DNA of 44,249 nt from NCBI RefSeq assembly GCF_000300195.1, contig NZ_AMQH01000022.1, forward strand, positions 1 through 44,249. The letters run 5' to 3'. This stretch comes from Clostridium tunisiense TJ. GTDB lineage: Bacteria; Bacillota; Clostridia; Clostridiales; Clostridiaceae. This document shows positions 15,500-25,497 of the stretch, one piece after another. The notes beneath the pieces were generated by a model. It was given only the letters and a program-made list of their open reading frames with translations. It ran no database searches and was not told the origin of the DNA. The translations under genes were made by a program, and so were the position numbers. How positions within the stretch are numbered: position 1 is the first letter of the stretch; each line of letters begins with the position of its first letter.

Positions 15500-16366
15500 A
15501 TGAAGAATTCAAAGTTATGGTTTAGTTTATTTGTTGGTCCTATACTTTTAGCATTTTTAATGGTAGTAATAATTCCTATGATTTCAGGAGTATATTTTTC
15601 CTTCACTAATTGGAATGGTATAGAAAATAATGCTACTTGGGTTGGACTTACAAATTATAAACAAGTGTTTAATAAAGAAAGTGGTTTCATACCAGCATTT
15701 ATATTTACAGCGAAATTTGCAATAGCATCAGTAATTGCAATAAACTTATTTGGATTTTCTCTTGCCTTATTAGTTACTAGAGGGATGAGAATAAGCAACC
15801 TTTTAAGAAGTATATTTTTCATGCCTAATATGGTTGGAGGTTTGATTTTAGGTTTTATATGGCAATTTATTTTTACCAAGGCTTTTTCTTGGGTTGGTAC
15901 TAAATTAGGAATAGAGTTTTTGAAGGGCTGGCTCGCAACCAGTACCACAGGTTTTTGGGCCTTAGTGATATTAATGTCTTGGCAAATGTCAGGTTATATG
16001 ATGATTATATACATTGCGGCTCTTCAAGGAATTCCTGAATCCTTAAACGAAGCTGCAAAAATTGATGGAGCTAATGGGTTCCAAAGATTAAGACATATCA
16101 CCCTTCCCTTAGTGGCACCAGCTTTTACTGTAGGATTGTTCTTAACTTTATCAAACTCTTTTAAGTTATTTGATCAGAACTTATCTTTAACAGGAGGAGG
16201 ACCTTTTAACTCCACACAAATGTTAGCACTTAACATATATAATTCAGCCTTTACCTTTAACCAATTTGGTTTAGCTCAAGCAAAGGCAGTTATATTTTTA
16301 ATAACTATAGCAGTTATATCACTTACACAGCTTTATTTTAGTAAGAAAAAGGAGGTAGAAATGTAA
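15500..16366 (+). CDS. malF: Maltodextrin ABC transporter permease, MalF type
   Basis: The product is 288 residues with AGGAGG upstream of ATG. It has six predicted membrane helices, and the EAA loop that contacts the ATPase is present (EAAKIDGANGFQRLRHITLP, about residues 185-205). It is shorter than E. coli MalF and similar to Gram-positive sugar permeases such as MalC/MsmF. Its stop codon shares one base with the start of the next permease (TAATG), so the two are translationally coupled. Confidence 0.9.
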   Translation: MKNSKLWFSLFVGPILLAFLMVVIIPMISGVYFSFTNWNGIENNATWVGLTNYKQVFNKESGFIPAFIFTAKFAIASVIAINLFGFSLALLVTRGMRISNLLRSIFFMPNMVGGLILGFIWQFIFTKAFSWVGTKLGIEFLKGWLATSTTGFWALVILMSWQMSGYMMIIYIAALQGIPESLNEAAKIDGANGFQRLRHITLPLVAPAFTVGLFLTLSNSFKLFDQNLSLTGGGPFNSTQMLALNIYNSAFTFNQFGLAQAKAVIFLITIAVISLTQLYFSKKKEVEM

Positions 16367-17193
16367 TGAAAGAAAAGTTTTTTAAAAAGCTAGGTTGGAA
16401 CCTTTTAGGTATCTCAGTGGCTTTAATATTTTTAGCACCTCTATACATTGTGTTTACTAACTCCTTTAAAACAGCTAAGGGAATTTTTACAAATGTACTT
16501 AGTCTACCAGTAAAGGATACCTTTACTGTAAATAACTATATTCAGGCCTTTAAGGACTTAAACTTTATTCACTCTTTAGCTAACTCTTTATTTATTACAA
16601 TTACAAGTACGGTGCTAATAGTGATTTTCGCTTCAATGGCAGCTTGGATGTTAGTGAGAAGCAAATCGAAGTTCAGTACTTTTTTATTCTTCTTGTTTGC
16701 GGCGGCCATGCTAATACCCTTCCAATCAGTTATGCTGCCATTAATAAATTTATTAGGAAAGCTTAAGATGTTAAATCCTGTTGGATTAATATTTGCATAT
16801 TTAGGCTTTGGTTCAAGTTTATCCATAATTTTATATCATGGATTTATTAAAGGAATACCTGTGGAACTTGAGGAAGCAGCTTTAATTGACGGCTGTAATA
16901 AATTTCAGGTATTCTGGCTTATTGTATTTCCACTATTGAAGCCAATAACCGTTACGGTTTCTATTTTAAATGCAATGTGGATTTGGAATGACTTTTTACT
17001 CCCTCAATTAGTTATAAATAAACCAGAGTGGCACACTATACCATTAAAAATGTTCTATTTCTTTGGACAGTACTCAAAGAGATGGGATTTAGCTCTTGCA
17101 GGGCTTGTAATTGGTATGATTCCTATTATTATATTCTACTTCTTTGCTCAAAAGCATATTGTTAAAGGTGTTACTCAAGGGTCTATAAAGTAA
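16366..17193 (+). CDS. malG: Maltodextrin ABC transporter permease, MalG type
   Basis: The product is 275 residues with about six membrane helices and the EAA motif EEAALIDGCNKFQVFWLIVFP in the second half, followed by the WIWNDFLLPQLV segment typical of MalG/MsmG proteins. It pairs with the preceding permease to form the channel. The ribosome binding site AAAGGAGG lies inside the end of the upstream gene. Confidence 0.9.
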   Translation: MKEKFFKKLGWNLLGISVALIFLAPLYIVFTNSFKTAKGIFTNVLSLPVKDTFTVNNYIQAFKDLNFIHSLANSLFITITSTVLIVIFASMAAWMLVRSKSKFSTFLFFLFAAAMLIPFQSVMLPLINLLGKLKMLNPVGLIFAYLGFGSSLSIILYHGFIKGIPVELEEAALIDGCNKFQVFWLIVFPLLKPITVTVSILNAMWIWNDFLLPQLVINKPEWHTIPLKMFYFFGQYSKRWDLALAGLVIGMIPIIIFYFFAQKHIVKGVTQGSIK

Positions 17194-17280
17194 TAAAATA
17201 TGGGAGTAGATTTAGGGTAATAAATGAAATTATATAGACTGAAAAAGTCTATAAAACAGTATAAGAGGGGGAGTAAGTAT

Positions 17281-19440
17281 ATGAACTTTTATGAATTATC
17301 AGATAAGGTGTTTAAATATTCCTTTGGAAATCCCATTAACACTGAGGCTGTAGTAACTAAAGGCGAAAAAGTAAAAAATGAAGCTTTAAGATATTTTAAT
17401 ATAGATGATACTGAAGGAATGAGATTTACCTATAAAATGACTAAGGAACAAGTAGTTTGGGGTCTAGGAGAAAATCTAAAAGGTATGAATAAAAGAGGAG
17501 GAATTTATGATTCCTTTTGCAGTGATGACCCAAGGCATACTCCAGACAAAAAATCCTTATATGGAGCTCATAACTTTTTAGTTGTAGATGGTAAGGAAAC
17601 CTTTGGAGTGTTTATTGACTATCCAGGTAAGGTTATTTTTGATATTGGATTCTCAGAAGAAAGCTCTCTCATAATAGCCATTGAAGAAAAGGATGTAGAG
17701 GTTTATATAATAACTGGAGAAAAACCTTTAGAAATTGTAAGAGAGTTTTTAAGTATAATTGGGGAAGGTTATGCTCCGCCTAAGTGGGCTTTTGGATATC
17801 AACAATCAAGGTGGAGCTACCCTAATGAAGAATCGGTGAGAGAAGTTGCAAAAAAATTTATAGAAAATAATATCCCTTGTGATGCCATTTATTTAGATAT
17901 AGATTATATGGAAAGATTTAAAGATTTTACAATAGATCAAAAAGCTTTTCCAGAATTTAAAACTTTTGCTAAAGAGATGAAGGATAAAGGTTTTAGGCTA
18001 ATTCCAATTATTGATGCAGGGGTGAAAATAGAAAAGGACTATGACATATATGAAGAAGGCTTAGAAAATAATTACTTCTGCCAGGATGAGGAAGGAAAGG
18101 CTTTCATGGCAGCAGTTTGGCCAGGGCGTTGTCACTTTCCAGATTTTTTAAATCCTCAGGTTAGAACCTGGTTTGGATTAAAGTACAAGGTATTAACAGA
18201 TTTAGGTATTGAAGGCTTTTGGAATGATATGAATGAACCAGCCTTATTTTACACAGAGAGGGGATTAAAGGAAGCAGTTAGCTTGGCTAAGGTATCTGAA
18301 AATGAAAACTTAGATATTTATTCCTTCTTTAAGTTAAAAGACTCCTTTAACAATATGTCTAATAGTTTAGAGGATTACAAGAGCTTTTATCACAATATAA
18401 ATGGGGATAAAATAAATCATTATAAAGTCCATAACTTATATGGTTACAATATGACTAGAGCTGCAGGTGAAGGCTTAAACCTTATAGATTCAAGTAAAAG
18501 ATTTTTGCTATTGTCTAGAGCCTCTTATATTGGAATGCATAGGTATGGAGGTATTTGGACTGGCGATAATCATTCCTGGTGGGAACACTTACTTTTGAAT
18601 ATAAAGATGATGCCTTCCTTAAATATGTGCGGATTTCTTTATATTGGTGCAGATACAGGAGGTTTTGGAGGAGATACAAACCATGAGCTAATAACAAGAT
18701 GGACGCAGTTTAGTATATTTACTCCTCTTTTTAGAAATCATGCAGCTATGGGAACAAGAAAACAAGAACCTTTCTCCTTTGAAGAAGAAACAATAAAAAA
18801 TCTTAGAAATACTCTTGAACTCCGATATGCATTAATACCATATATTTATTCTGAATACATGAAATCCTTAAAGAACAAGGATATGTACTTCAAGCCTTTA
18901 AGTTTTGAATACACGGATGATTTTAGCAAAAGGGTGGAAAACCAATTGCTTTTAGGAGCTTCATTAATGATAACTCCGATATATGAAGAAAATTCCTTAG
19001 GTAGATATGTTTACTTACCAGAGGATATGGTACTTTGGAAGGTGAAGAATTACCAGGAAAGAATCTATGAAATTCTAAAAGGTGGTCATCATTATATTGA
19101 TGTTGGGTTAAATGAAGTACCAATATTTTTGAGAAAAGATAAGGCTTTTATTTTAGGAAAACACAGTAAAAATGTGGATAGTTTAAATAATGAAGAGCTT
19201 AAAGTCATAGCCTTTGTAGAGAATGAAACAACTTATGTTTACTATGATGATGATGGCACTACTAAAGACTATAAGACAGGAACCCATGAAGAAGTAATTA
19301 TTAATATAAAAAAATGTGGTGAAGATGACTTTGCTATTGAGATAAAAAACAAAGGAAATACAAAGGTGAGGGTTCTAAACCTTGAAATAATTGATACAAA
19401 TGGAAGGGTTCATAAGAAAATCCTATCAGTTGAAACCTAA
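17281..19440 (+). CDS. GH31 alpha-glucosidase
   Basis: The product is 719 residues. I chose ATG 17281, which has an AGAGGGGG site 9 nt upstream; an in-frame ATG at 17224 lacks one. No signal peptide is seen, so it acts in the cytoplasm. Family GH31: the nucleophile region reads GFWNDMNEP (Asp316), the acid/base is in WTGDNHSWWEHL (Asp429), and QSRWSYPNEESVRE and RNHAAMGTRKQEPF are also characteristic. It probably removes glucose from the non-reducing ends of imported maltodextrins or isomalto-linked sugars. It begins the enzyme block downstream of malFG, 17 bp before malQ. Confidence 0.9.
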   Translation: MNFYELSDKVFKYSFGNPINTEAVVTKGEKVKNEALRYFNIDDTEGMRFTYKMTKEQVVWGLGENLKGMNKRGGIYDSFCSDDPRHTPDKKSLYGAHNFLVVDGKETFGVFIDYPGKVIFDIGFSEESSLIIAIEEKDVEVYIITGEKPLEIVREFLSIIGEGYAPPKWAFGYQQSRWSYPNEESVREVAKKFIENNIPCDAIYLDIDYMERFKDFTIDQKAFPEFKTFAKEMKDKGFRLIPIIDAGVKIEKDYDIYEEGLENNYFCQDEEGKAFMAAVWPGRCHFPDFLNPQVRTWFGLKYKVLTDLGIEGFWNDMNEPALFYTERGLKEAVSLAKVSENENLDIYSFFKLKDSFNNMSNSLEDYKSFYHNINGDKINHYKVHNLYGYNMTRAAGEGLNLIDSSKRFLLLSRASYIGMHRYGGIWTGDNHSWWEHLLLNIKMMPSLNMCGFLYIGADTGGFGGDTNHELITRWTQFSIFTPLFRNHAAMGTRKQEPFSFEEETIKNLRNTLELRYALIPYIYSEYMKSLKNKDMYFKPLSFEYTDDFSKRVENQLLLGASLMITPIYEENSLGRYVYLPEDMVLWKVKNYQERIYEILKGGHHYIDVGLNEVPIFLRKDKAFILGKHSKNVDSLNNEELKVIAFVENETTYVYYDDDGTTKDYKTGTHEEVIINIKKCGEDDFAIEIKNKGNTKVRVLNLEIIDTNGRVHKKILSVET

Positions 19441-19457
19441 GAAGGAGAAGGATAAAG

Positions 19458-20933
19458 ATGAAGAGAAGCAGCGGTATTTTAATGCACATAACCTCCTTAC
19501 CTAGCCCTTATGGAATAGGAACCTTTGGAAAGGAGGCCTATGAATTTGTAGACTTTTTAGTTAAAGCAGGGCAAAAATATTGGCAAATACTGCCACTAGG
19601 ATCTACAAGTTTTGGAGATTCTCCCTATCAATCTTTCTCAGCCTTCGCAGGGAATCCTTACTTTATAGATTTGGACCTTTTAAATAAAGAAGGTATTCTC
19701 TCCAAAAAGGACTATGAGACATTAGATTTTGGTCATAGCATTGAAAGTGTAGACTATGAGAAGATATTTAAAAATAAGATGAAGGTGCTAAAAGTTGCTT
19801 TTAACAATGCAAAGAACAAATATTTAGAGGATATAAAGGAGTTTAAAGAGGACAATACCCAGTGGCTAGAAGATTATGCCCTTTATATGGCAATAAAAGA
19901 AAAGTTTCAATTAAAGCCTTGGAAGCTTTGGGATGAGGATATTAAACTAAGAAAAGAAAGTGCTATAAAAACTTATAAGAAAGAATTAAAAGAAGAAATA
20001 GAGTATTGGGTATTTTTGCAGTACTTATTTTATAAACAGTATGGGGAATTAAAAGCTTATGCAAATTCCAAGGGTGTTAAAATTATTGGTGATATTCCTA
20101 TATATGTGGCAGAAGATAGTGCTGATACCTGGGCAAATAGCAATATATTTCTCCTTGATGAAAATAAGATTCCAACTGTAGTGGCTGGATGCCCACCAGA
20201 TGCTTTTTCAGAAACTGGACAGCTTTGGGGAAATCCTATTTATGATTGGAAGGCTTTAGAAAAACAGAATTACTTATGGTGGATTGAAAGAATTGCTGGA
20301 AGTAAAAAACTATATGATGTAATTAGAATAGATCATTTTAGAGGCTTCGAATCCTATTGGCAAATTCCTTATGGAGAAGAAACGGCTATAAATGGAACTT
20401 GGGTAAAAGGACCTGGGATAAAGCTTTCCAACGCCATTAAGAAAGTATTAGGGGATGTAGAAATTATTGCTGAAGACTTAGGGTTTCTAACTGAAGAAGT
20501 TATAAATTTCAGAATAGAATCTGGGTACCCAGGAATGAAAGTGCTTCAATTTGCCTTCGATTCTAGGGAAGAAAGTGACTACTTACCACATAATTATGAA
20601 AAGAACTGTGTGGTTTATACAGGAACTCATGATAATTATACGGTAAATGGATGGTTTAAAAACACTAATAAAGCAGATGTAGATTATGCAGTTAGGTACT
20701 TAAATTTGAGTGAAAAGGAAGGCTATAATTGGGGATTTATTAGAGGGGCATTAAGTTCTGTAGGTAGTTTAGCAATTGCACAGATGCAGGATTATCTAGG
20801 CCTTGGAGATGAGGGAAGGATGAATATTCCATCAACCCTAGGAGGTAACTGGCAGTGGAGAGTGAAGAAAGAAGCTCTTACAGAAGAGTTGGCAGAAAAA
20901 ATAAATAAAATAACAAAACTTTATGGAAGATAA
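19458..20933 (+). CDS. malQ: 4-alpha-glucanotransferase (amylomaltase), GH77
   Basis: The product is 491 residues with GAAGGAG upstream of ATG, the usual length for the family. The opening RSSGILMHITSLPSPYGIG is typical. Catalytic residues: nucleophile Asp292 in IRIDHFRG, acid/base Glu339 in AEDLG and third Asp392 in GTHDN. It transfers glucan segments between maltooligosaccharides, releasing glucose and making longer chains for the phosphorylase encoded 21 bp downstream. Confidence 0.95.
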   Translation: MKRSSGILMHITSLPSPYGIGTFGKEAYEFVDFLVKAGQKYWQILPLGSTSFGDSPYQSFSAFAGNPYFIDLDLLNKEGILSKKDYETLDFGHSIESVDYEKIFKNKMKVLKVAFNNAKNKYLEDIKEFKEDNTQWLEDYALYMAIKEKFQLKPWKLWDEDIKLRKESAIKTYKKELKEEIEYWVFLQYLFYKQYGELKAYANSKGVKIIGDIPIYVAEDSADTWANSNIFLLDENKIPTVVAGCPPDAFSETGQLWGNPIYDWKALEKQNYLWWIERIAGSKKLYDVIRIDHFRGFESYWQIPYGEETAINGTWVKGPGIKLSNAIKKVLGDVEIIAEDLGFLTEEVINFRIESGYPGMKVLQFAFDSREESDYLPHNYEKNCVVYTGTHDNYTVNGWFKNTNKADVDYAVRYLNLSEKEGYNWGFIRGALSSVGSLAIAQMQDYLGLGDEGRMNIPSTLGGNWQWRVKKEALTEELAEKINKITKLYGR

Positions 20934-20953
20934 AAAAGGAAAGGTAGATAAAT

Positions 20954-23329
20954 ATGTTTGATACTAAAGAATTAAGAGAAAACATAGAAAGAATTCTTAA
21001 AACAGATTACGGCAAAACTTTAGCTAAAGCTCAAACTCATGAGAAGTATAATGCCCTTTCTAAAGCCATAATGGGAACAATTATTAATAACTGGGATGAA
21101 ACAGAGAAGACTTACTCCACTGGAAAAGCAGCTTATTATCTTTCCGCCGAGTTTTTAATGGGAAGAGCCTTAGGTAACAACCTATTGAACTTAGGAATTT
21201 ATGAAGATGTAAAAGTAGTATTAAAGGACATGAATATAAATATCAATGATATTGAAGAAATGGAAGAAGATGCTGGTCTTGGAAATGGTGGTCTTGGGAG
21301 ACTTGCAGCTTGTTTTATGGAATCCTGTGGAACTTTGAATCTTCCTGTAAGAGGCTATGGTATAAGATATAGTCATGGCTTATTTAAGCAAAGTTTTGAA
21401 GATGGTTTTCAAAGGGAACAAGGTGACAATTGGCTTAAATATGGAGATCCTTGGTCAATAAGAAAAGAAGAGGAATCTGTAATTGTTGAATTTGCTGATG
21501 AAAAGGTTAAGGCAGTACCTTATGACACACCAATCATTGGCTATGGCACAAAGAATATAAATACTCTTAGATTATGGAAGGCAGAAAGCTTTAAGGATTT
21601 TGATTTTCATCTATTTAATGACCAAAAGTATAATGAGGCAGTAGAGGAAAAAAATAAGGCAGAGGATATATCAAGAGTGCTATATCCTAACGATTCCACA
21701 GAAGAGGGAAAAATACTTAGACTAAAGCAGCAATACTTTTTTGTATCAGCTTCCTTAAAAGATTTAATAAAACAATATAAGAAAGATCATAGGGGAGATT
21801 TCAAGGACTTTCCAGAGTTTCACGCAATTCAGCTTAATGACACTCACCCTGTAGTTGCAATACCAGAGTTAATGAGGTTATTAGTGGATGAAGAAAATAT
21901 AGATTGGGAAATAGCTTGGGATATTACTGTAAAAACCTTCTCTTATACTAATCACACTATCTTAGCAGAGGCTCTAGAGCAATGGTGGAATGGCCTTTAT
22001 AAAAAGGTGCTTCCAAGAGTATATGAAATTATTGAAGAGATTGATAGGAGATTTGTTATTGAGCTTTCACAAAAGGGCTATGAACCAGAAAAGATAAATT
22101 CTATGGCTATTATTAATAGGGACATGATTCGTATGGCTTTTCTTGCTATTCATGGAACTCATACTACCAATGGAGTAGCTCAGCTTCATACAGATATATT
22201 GAAATTTCAAGAGCTTAGAGATTGGTATGAGCTTTATCCAAATAGGTTTCAAAATAAAACTAATGGAATTACACCAAGAAGATGGCTTGCACTTTGCAAT
22301 AGGGAATTAGCACAAATGATTACAAAGCTCCTTGGAACTGATAAATGGATAAATGAACTTACTTTACTTAAAGATCTTGAAAAATATTTAGAGGACGAAA
22401 TGGTGCTAAATAAGATTTTAGAAATAAAGGAAGAGAAAAAGCACCAGTTAGCTGAATATATAAAAGTTCATGAAGGGGTGGAAATAAATCCAAATTCTTT
22501 ATTTGATATCCAAATAAAAAGATTACATGAGTACAAAAGACAGCTTTTAAATGCCTTTGGAATTTTGGATTTATATTTTAAACTAAAGGAAAATCCAGAA
22601 ATAGATATAGTACCTAGAACCTTTATTTTTGGAGCAAAAGCTGCTCCAGGATATATAAGAGCTAAGGGTATAATAAAGTTTATAAATGAAATAGGAAAAC
22701 TAATTAACAATGACCCTCTGGTTATGGGAAAAATTAAAGTAGTTTTTGTTCAAAACTATAGAGTATCCTATGGGGAAAGGCTATTTCCAGCAGCAGATAT
22801 TTCTGAGCAAATTTCTACAGCAGGTAAAGAGGCTTCAGGTACTGGAAATATGAAGTTTATGCTAAATGGAACTCCAACTTTAGGAACTTTTGATGGTGCC
22901 AATGTGGAGATAGTACAAGAAGCAGGAGAAGAAAATAATTTTATTTTTGGTGCTAGGGTTGAAGAAATAGAGAAAATTAAGGATACTTATAACCCAAAAG
23001 ATTACTATGAAAATAATCCAAGATTAAAGAAGGTAGTAGACACCTTAATAGATGGAACCTTCTCTGATGGAAATACAGGAATGTTTGAAGAAATCTATAC
23101 CTCTCTTCTTGAAGGTGCAGCTTGGCATAAGCCAGATCATTACTTTATATTTAAAGATTTTATGGGTTATGTAGAAGCACAAGAAAAGGTAGATAAGGCC
23201 TATAGACATAGACTTTTATGGGCTAAAAAGTGTCTAAAGAATATAGCTAACGCTGGTAAGTTTAGTAGTGATAGAACCATTGAAGAGTATGCAAGAGAAA
23301 TTTGGTATATTGAGCCAAAAAAAATATAA
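20954..23329 (+). CDS. glgP: Glycogen/maltodextrin phosphorylase, GT35
   Basis: The product is 791 residues, the common length for clostridial alpha-glucan phosphorylases. It removes glucose-1-phosphate from alpha-1,4-glucans. The pyridoxal-phosphate site is intact: EASGTGNMKFMLNG with the Schiff-base Lys at 634. Other family blocks are LGNGGLGRLAACFMES, IQLNDTHP, TNGITPRRWL and IKRLHEYKRQLLN. There is no N-terminal extension for allosteric phosphorylation, as in bacterial enzymes. It is the last gene of the malFG-GH31-malQ block, ended by a strong terminator. Because it sits with malQ and the transporter, the maltodextrin role is more likely than glycogen turnover. Confidence 0.94.
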   Translation: MFDTKELRENIERILKTDYGKTLAKAQTHEKYNALSKAIMGTIINNWDETEKTYSTGKAAYYLSAEFLMGRALGNNLLNLGIYEDVKVVLKDMNININDIEEMEEDAGLGNGGLGRLAACFMESCGTLNLPVRGYGIRYSHGLFKQSFEDGFQREQGDNWLKYGDPWSIRKEEESVIVEFADEKVKAVPYDTPIIGYGTKNINTLRLWKAESFKDFDFHLFNDQKYNEAVEEKNKAEDISRVLYPNDSTEEGKILRLKQQYFFVSASLKDLIKQYKKDHRGDFKDFPEFHAIQLNDTHPVVAIPELMRLLVDEENIDWEIAWDITVKTFSYTNHTILAEALEQWWNGLYKKVLPRVYEIIEEIDRRFVIELSQKGYEPEKINSMAIINRDMIRMAFLAIHGTHTTNGVAQLHTDILKFQELRDWYELYPNRFQNKTNGITPRRWLALCNRELAQMITKLLGTDKWINELTLLKDLEKYLEDEMVLNKILEIKEEKKHQLAEYIKVHEGVEINPNSLFDIQIKRLHEYKRQLLNAFGILDLYFKLKENPEIDIVPRTFIFGAKAAPGYIRAKGIIKFINEIGKLINNDPLVMGKIKVVFVQNYRVSYGERLFPAADISEQISTAGKEASGTGNMKFMLNGTPTLGTFDGANVEIVQEAGEENNFIFGARVEEIEKIKDTYNPKDYYENNPRLKKVVDTLIDGTFSDGNTGMFEEIYTSLLEGAAWHKPDHYFIFKDFMGYVEAQEKVDKAYRHRLLWAKKCLKNIANAGKFSSDRTIEEYAREIWYIEPKKI

Positions 23330-23352
23330 AAAGCCAGATAAAACCCATTATA

Positions 23353-23405
23353 TTTTAGGTACACAAGAGTTCTAATTATTTTAGTCTTGTGTGCCTAAAT
23401 TTTTG
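23353..23405 (+). terminator. Strong intrinsic terminator of the maltodextrin operon
   Basis: TTTTAGGTACACAAGA (23353-23368) pairs with TCTTGTGTGCCTAAAT (23385-23400), followed by TTTTTG. It separates glgP from the ROK kinase. Confidence 0.85.
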
Positions 23406-23588
23406 TAGAATGGATGAATTAAATGAATTATAATTATAATATATAGAATGCAATAAACGTACTGTATAAATATAGATAAGTCTATTTTCCATTCTCTTTA
23501 ACATAAGTGCCTAAAATTATAAGTAATATTACAACTTATGTAAGAGGTTTAGAGTATTTGTACAAAGAGCAAAGCAAGGAGGAGCACC

Positions 23589-24530
23589 ATGTATGTAGGA
23601 GTAGATTTAGGCGGGACTAATATTGCAGTTGGCCTAGTAGATGAAAATAGTATTTTAAAATATCACAAGTCTACACCAACTAGGGCAGAAAGAGGTTCAA
23701 AGGAAGTAATTAAAGATATTATTAAGCTAATCAATGAAACAATAAGAGACTATGGCATAAATAAAGAGACAGTTAAAGCCATTGGTATAGGTGTGCCAGG
23801 AATTGCAGAGCCTAATTCTGGAGAGGTAATTTACTGTGTCAACTTAGGGTGGAATAATGTACCTTTAAAGCAAGACCTTGAAAAAGAGCTAAATATTCCA
23901 GTATTTGTAGACAACGATGCCACCGTTGCTGGACTTGCAGAGTATAAGATAGGCACTATGAGGAATTGTGAAAGTGGTGTGTTCATAACTTTAGGTACTG
24001 GAGTTGGTGGAGGTATTGTTATCAATGGTAAGGTTAGGTCAGGTTTTAATGGTATAGGATCTGAAATTGGGCACATGATAGTAGGAGAAAACTTTTATCC
24101 TTGTAATTGTGGTCGCAATGGGTGTTTAGAAACCTTTACTTCCTCAACGGCCTTAATTAACTATACGAGAAAATTAATTAGTGAGGGGAATGAGACCTCC
24201 ATAGTTAAAAAAACAAAGGGCAGTTTAGAAGAAATTAATGGAAGAATTATTTTTGAAGCTGCAAAAGAAGGAGATTATGTAGCTAATAAAGCTGTAGATA
24301 GGTTAGTAAAATACCTAGCTATTGGAATTACCAATATCATAAACATTATTGATCCAGAGATAATAGCATTAGGTGGAGGACTTTCTGGAGCAGGAGATTT
24401 TCTTTTGGTAAAAGTTCAAGAAGAAGTTGAAAGAGTAAGATATATGAAAATGATTCCTATAGGAAAGATAGTTCTTGCAACCCTTGGAAATGAAGCAGGA
24501 ATTATTGGAGCAGCAGCTCTTGGTATGTAG
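23589..24530 (+). CDS. glcK: ROK-family glucokinase
   Basis: The product is 313 residues with AAGGAGG upstream of ATG. It has the ATP-binding DLGGTNIAVGLVD at the N-terminus, the GTGVGGGIVI motif, the ROK zinc site CNCGRNGCLE (Cys residues about 172-179) and EIGHMIV. It has no DNA-binding domain, so it is a kinase and not a NagC/XylR-type repressor. It would phosphorylate the glucose freed by MalQ and the GH31 enzyme. It has its own 260-bp upstream region after the operon terminator, so it may be transcribed separately. Confidence 0.9.
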   Translation: MYVGVDLGGTNIAVGLVDENSILKYHKSTPTRAERGSKEVIKDIIKLINETIRDYGINKETVKAIGIGVPGIAEPNSGEVIYCVNLGWNNVPLKQDLEKELNIPVFVDNDATVAGLAEYKIGTMRNCESGVFITLGTGVGGGIVINGKVRSGFNGIGSEIGHMIVGENFYPCNCGRNGCLETFTSSTALINYTRKLISEGNETSIVKKTKGSLEEINGRIIFEAAKEGDYVANKAVDRLVKYLAIGITNIINIIDPEIIALGGGLSGAGDFLLVKVQEEVERVRYMKMIPIGKIVLATLGNEAGIIGAAALGM

Positions 24531-24545
24531 GAAATAAGCTCAAAG

Positions 24546-24580
24546 TTTAGCCTCACAGGGAAAATACCTGTGAGGCTAAA
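24546..24580. terminator. Bidirectional terminator
   Basis: TTTAGCCTCACAGG pairs perfectly (14 bp) with CCTGTGAGGCTAAA over a 7-nt loop. It lies between the convergent ROK kinase and the secreted protein gene, with A/T-rich flanks on both sides. Confidence 0.85.
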
Positions 24581-24587
24581 TAATTTG

Positions 24588-25148
24588 TTAATTTCCGCTA
24601 CCTAAGTTTTGGCAAGTTCCTCTTGCACCAGATTTCATACCAGCTCCATTACCCATACCTTTGCCGGCACCTCTTCTTTGTCCATTTTCTCCCACCATGT
24701 TCCCATTACCTTTTCCTTTTTGCCCTTCACCTGGAGTAGTGCAAGCGGCTGAGTTTTCTTCTATTTTAGCTTTTATGGCTTCACCTTGTTCTTTTGTTAC
24801 TGAACCATTATTTATAGCTTCGTCAATAGATTTTATTTTTTCTTCAACCATAGTTGACTTAAACTCCTCAGCAGTAATTCCTTTTTCACTCACCAAATCA
24901 TACATTGTTTTACCAGCAGCTCTGCCTTCAATTATTTCAGTTTCCTCTATACCAAACTTTTCTTTTAATAAGCTTGTCATAAAATCATAGCCTTTTTTAC
25001 CAGTAATTCCTCTAAGTCCAGAACCTTGGCAAAGAGAAGTAGGGTTATTAGTGTTAGCTGTAGTAGTTGCTGAGTCTGCATAAGCAGTTGCTCCAACACC
25101 AAGTGCTAATGTTAGTGCTAATACCATCATAAGATTTTTCTTTTTCAT
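24588..25148 (-). CDS. Secreted DUF2680-like protein
   Basis: The product is 186 residues from the ATG at 25148, which has GGAGGT 7 nt upstream; earlier in-frame ATGs overlap or precede that site. A signal peptide (about 1-24, ending AYADS) is followed by a helical domain: KFGIEETEIIEGRAAGKTMYD, then a helix pair with GITAEEFKSTMVEEK and NGSVTKEQGEAIKAKIEE. This resembles the clostridial DUF2680 family, of unknown function; the assignment is by eye. The last 50 residues are rich in Gly, Asn and Lys (GKGNGN, GAGKGMGNGAG), much like the tails of the RsgI-type proteins here. The two-component system next door could regulate it. Confidence 0.7.
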   Translation of the reverse strand: MKKKNLMMVLALTLALGVGATAYADSATTTANTNNPTSLCQGSGLRGITGKKGYDFMTSLLKEKFGIEETEIIEGRAAGKTMYDLVSEKGITAEEFKSTMVEEKIKSIDEAINNGSVTKEQGEAIKAKIEENSAACTTPGEGQKGKGNGNMVGENGQRRGAGKGMGNGAGMKSGARGTCQNLGSGN

Positions 25149-25454
25149 TGTCATTACCTCCATAAATTTATTTGTATTTTTACTGAGTTACAACACAGGC
25201 CTCCAACAGGAAATTTAAGTATATTTATCTTGGAAATCTATAAGAGAACAAGTTAGATCTCTGTTCAACTAAGGAATACTATGGTGTTCCAAAAACAAAT
25301 TTAATAGTTGAAAGTTAATATGTTTTATATCTCAGTAGCTTATATTAAAATAATACATACAAACTTTGATAATACTATGGGGTAATTGTGATAAATTTGT
25401 GAAATATCAAGTTAAAGAATTTCTATATTTTAAATTTTACCTTATGTCTTTAGA

Positions 25455-25496
25455 AATAACTTAGTATACTAAGTTACTTACTATACTAAGTTATTT
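25455..25496 (-). terminator. Hairpin downstream of the histidine kinase gene
   Basis: AATAACTTAGTATA pairs with TATACTAAGTTATT, and the inner loop repeats the CTAAGTTACT sequence. It starts next to the kinase stop codon. The remaining 25149-25454 is AT-rich leader of the secreted protein gene, with no other gene seen. Confidence 0.5.
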
Positions 25497-25497
25497 A